DNA of 64,000 nt from Flagellimonas aequoris (lineage in GTDB: Bacteria; Bacteroidota; Bacteroidia; Flavobacteriales; Flavobacteriaceae), in contig NZ_QXFJ01000017.1 in assembly GCF_003584165.1 (NCBI RefSeq), forward strand, positions 62,001-126,000, in the 5' to 3' direction. The notes under the pieces were generated by a model, which did no database searches, was not told the DNA's origin, and saw only the letters and a list, made by a program, of their open reading frames with translations. Positions 61,851 through 64,000 of the stretch are shown piece by piece. Numbering within the stretch: the first letter of the stretch is position 1; each line of letters starts with the position of its first letter. The position numbers were made by a program, and so were the translations under genes.

Positions 61851-63803
61851 ATGAAAATTTATAACCATTTAATTTTGACCTTCGGAGTGGCCCTGATGCT
61901 GGTTTCCTGTGGTCAACAGAACCAAAGCTCCAACGGGGCCCTGTCGTCCAGTGCCGCTGAAAAAGTGTATGTTGCCCCTGGTGAGCAAGATGAATATTAC
62001 GCCTTCCTTTCAGGGGGATACAGCGGTAACCTAACCGTTTACGGATTGCCCTCGGGAAGGATGTTCAAGGAGATTCCTGTATTCTCCCAGTTCCCAACAT
62101 CGGGATATGGGTATTCCGAAGAAACCGTGCCGATGTTGAACACCTCCCATGGATTTGTACCTTGGGACGATGCGCACCACCCTGACATTTCACAGACCAA
62201 TGGCGAGTTGGATGGACGATGGATTTTTATCAATGGAAACAATACCCCTCGTATCGCTAGGGTTGACCTCAGCACTTTTGAGACCGCGGAGATCATCGAG
62301 GTCCCCAACAGTGCCGGGAACCACAGTTCTTCCTTCATTACGGAGAACACCGAATATGTAGTGGCCGGTACCCGATTTTCTGTTCCCGTACCCCAACGTG
62401 ATATGCCCATAAATGAATATAAGGGAAACTTTAAGGGTGCCCTGACCTTTATCAGTGTCGATCCTGAACACGGTCACATGGCCATCAAGTTTCAACTCTT
62501 GATGCCAGGTTTCAATTACGACCTCTCCCATCCCGGCCGTGGAAAGTCCCATGGTTGGTTCTTCTTTACCACCTATAATACGGAAGAGGCCAATTCCCTT
62601 TTGGAAGTGAACGCTTCCCAAAACGACAAGGATTTTATTGCTGCCATCAACTGGAAGAAAATTGAGGAATATGTGAACAACGGTGGCGGCACCAAAATGC
62701 CTGCCAATTATGCACACAATGTATACGATGAACACTCCCATACCGGGACATCCACCATGCGCAATGAGGTATTGACCGTTGATCCAACCAAGGTACCGGG
62801 AGCGGTTTATTTTCTTCCCACTCCAAAATCCCCCCATGGATGTGACGTAGATCCAACAGGACAATATATCATTGGCAATGGTAAACTCTCCGCTGATTTG
62901 ACCGTACACTCCTTTGATAAAATGATTGCGGCCATAGAAGGCCAGAAATTTGATGGGGAGGCCTATGGTATCCCAATCCTGAAATTTGAGGATGTATTGG
63001 CAGGACAGGTAAAAAGTGGTGGCCTTGGCCCACTGCATACCGAGTTTGATGGTAAGGGCAATGCCTATACCACATTCTTTATCTCTTCCGAGGTGGTAAA
63101 ATGGCAATTGGGCACTTGGGAGGTAATCGACAGAAAACCCACCTATTATTCCGTGGGTCACCTAATGATCCCAGGGGGCAATTCCAGAAAGCCTTTTGGA
63201 AAATATGTAGTGGCCATGAACAAGATCACCAAGGACCGTTATTTGCCTACCGGCCCTGAAATGGAACACTCGGCCCAATTATATGATATTTCCGGTGACA
63301 AAATGGAATTGCTCTATGATTTCCCCACCCATGGGGAGCCCCATTATGCGGCTGGATGTCCCGCAGAACTATTAACCTCGAATTCCAAGAAAATCTATCG
63401 ATTGGATGAAAACAGGCACCCCTACGCAGTGACTTCCGCAGACGGATCGAAAGTGGTACGTGACGGAAATGAGGTCCATGTGTACATGTCCACCATTCGA
63501 AGCCACTTTACCCCGGACAACATCGAAGGTATCAAGGTCGGCGACAAGGTATATTTCCACATCACCAACCACGAACAGGATTTTGATGTACCCCATGGCT
63601 TTGCCATCCTCGGCCAAAACTCATCCGAGCTCCTCGTGATGCCCGGACAGACCAAGACCTCTGTTTGGGAACCTAAGCAAGTTGGGGTATGGCCGTTCTA
63701 TTGCACGGATTTCTGTTCTGCACTGCACCAAGAGATGCAAGGGTATGTCAGGGTCTCCCCTGCGAATTCCAATACGGAGCTCAAATGGTCCCTCGGCGAA
63801 TAA
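61851..63803 (+). CDS. nosZ: nitrous oxide reductase, Sec-dependent (clade II)
   Basis: A 650-aa copper enzyme that reduces N2O to N2 in the periplasm. The signal is Sec-type with a lipobox (MLVSC) and lacks the twin-arginine motif of clade I. CuZ histidine motifs are visible (DDAHHPDIS, DEHSHTGTS, SPHGCDVDP, LHTEFDGKGN, EPHYAAGCP). The C-terminal CuA domain has FDVPHGFAI and the ligand set CTDFCSALHQEM. All ligand motifs are intact, so it should be active. Confidence 0.97.
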   Translation: MKIYNHLILTFGVALMLVSCGQQNQSSNGALSSSAAEKVYVAPGEQDEYYAFLSGGYSGNLTVYGLPSGRMFKEIPVFSQFPTSGYGYSEETVPMLNTSHGFVPWDDAHHPDISQTNGELDGRWIFINGNNTPRIARVDLSTFETAEIIEVPNSAGNHSSSFITENTEYVVAGTRFSVPVPQRDMPINEYKGNFKGALTFISVDPEHGHMAIKFQLLMPGFNYDLSHPGRGKSHGWFFFTTYNTEEANSLLEVNASQNDKDFIAAINWKKIEEYVNNGGGTKMPANYAHNVYDEHSHTGTSTMRNEVLTVDPTKVPGAVYFLPTPKSPHGCDVDPTGQYIIGNGKLSADLTVHSFDKMIAAIEGQKFDGEAYGIPILKFEDVLAGQVKSGGLGPLHTEFDGKGNAYTTFFISSEVVKWQLGTWEVIDRKPTYYSVGHLMIPGGNSRKPFGKYVVAMNKITKDRYLPTGPEMEHSAQLYDISGDKMELLYDFPTHGEPHYAAGCPAELLTSNSKKIYRLDENRHPYAVTSADGSKVVRDGNEVHVYMSTIRSHFTPDNIEGIKVGDKVYFHITNHEQDFDVPHGFAILGQNSSELLVMPGQTKTSVWEPKQVGVWPFYCTDFCSALHQEMQGYVRVSPANSNTELKWSLGE

Positions 63804-63827
63804 TTTGATGTATTGTCTTCATTGAAC

Positions 63828-63859
63828 AAAGCGGGCTGTGTCGATGACCTGCCCGCTTT
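63828..63859 (+). other. GC-rich hairpin after nosZ
   Basis: A perfect 9-bp stem (63828-63836 with 63851-63859) has a 14-nt loop. There is no T-run, so it may be a transcript-stabilising or partial termination structure between nosZ and the next nos gene. Confidence 0.5.
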
Positions 63860-63934
63860 AATCCCTAATTTCAGTATATCGACATCAATCCACCAAAAAT
63901 CATATTCAATTTGGAACCTCTAAATCAAAGAAAA

Positions 63935-64000
63935 ATGAAAAAGGCTGGTATTTTAATGATCCTTGGCCCACTCTTCCTATTGGGATTGTATGTCTTCCCC
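63935..64000 (+). CDS. start of next nos-cluster gene (membrane protein)
   Basis: Only 22 codons are present (MKKAGILMILGPLFLLGLYVFP), a single hydrophobic helix that runs off the window. Its position after nosZ and its sequence fit the small membrane protein that precedes nosL/nosD in Bacteroidetes nos clusters. A/T-rich AAAGAAAA is the ribosome-binding context. Confidence 0.7.
   Translation, partial: MKKAGILMILGPLFLLGLYVFP

Noticed and set aside
1-64000. CRISPR array, rRNA operon or insertion sequences
   Set aside because: No regularly spaced repeats, no rRNA-like sequence and no transposase frame were seen on either strand.

Overview
The window is about 42% GC and reads as a chromosomal segment of a Bacteroidetes bacterium, most likely a marine Flavobacteriaceae. 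The evidence is SusC/SusD pairs, lipoproteins with short Bacteroidetes-type signal peptides, A/T-rich ribosome binding sites, promoter boxes of the TAnnTTTG type, an IntDOT-like tyrosine recombinase and a Sec-type (clade II) nitrous oxide reductase. The genus is not assigned. No rRNA, complete tRNA, CRISPR array or insertion sequence was found.

Layout: (1) 1-7.9 kb, minus strand: the start of a SusC-type receptor; an ECF sigma factor operon (sigma, membrane-anchored partner, DUF4097 exoprotein, two outer-membrane barrel proteins, an alpha/beta hydrolase lipoprotein); and a LytS/LytTR two-component pair. (2) 8.2-12.9 kb: a complete SusC/SusD pair. (3) 13.5-20.4 kb, plus strand: exported hydrolases (two serine beta-lactamase-family proteins, an S41-like peptidase), an NTF2-like protein, a LamG-like protein and a TolB-like propeller. 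(4) 20.5-25.6 kb: NTF2-like proteins, a GyrI-like protein, a membrane-anchored AraC regulator and a DUF5916 outer-membrane protein. (5) 25.8-34.6 kb, accessory: an HTH-like protein, a MazG-type pyrophosphohydrolase overlapping a solo nuclease domain related to the N-terminus of DUF2075 helicases, an EEP nuclease, a membrane amidohydrolase, a porin remnant, a hipBA toxin-antitoxin pair with an inverted-repeat operator, and an integrase beside a 13-bp tRNA-Pro-like fragment that looks like an attachment site. (6) 34.6-35.9 kb: an AT-rich gene-poor stretch with one tiny lysine-rich ORF between hairpins. (7) 35.9-47.5 kb, plus strand: one tightly packed operon. It begins with a TetR regulator and a YbhGFSR-like ABC efflux pump with TolC. 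It continues without a visible break into a LOG-family protein, a small membrane protein, DUF2141, an OMPLA-like protein, an ATP-cone nuclease and a Pycsar-effector-family membrane protein. (8) 47.6-56.3 kb, minus strand: SulP transporter, two Rnk/GreA-C-like proteins, glutamate dehydrogenase, a Cys-rich micro-protein, a stand-alone four-helix sensor protein, and an NtrC-type regulator with its kinase. (9) 56.6-64.0 kb: a nitrous oxide respiration locus with a small CNGKC protein, an OprC/NosA-like TonB receptor, a copper-type lipoprotein, an Rrf2 regulator, cytochrome c, fasciclin, nosZ and the start of the next nos gene.

The two most notable observations are an ungapped 66-bp promoter architecture shared by the two arms of the nos locus (FNR-like dyad at identical spacing from a TACATTTG -7 box), and the ATP-cone nuclease plus Pycsar-type membrane effector at the end of the efflux operon, with no cyclase nearby. 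All functional names come from reading motifs by eye; no database search was run.
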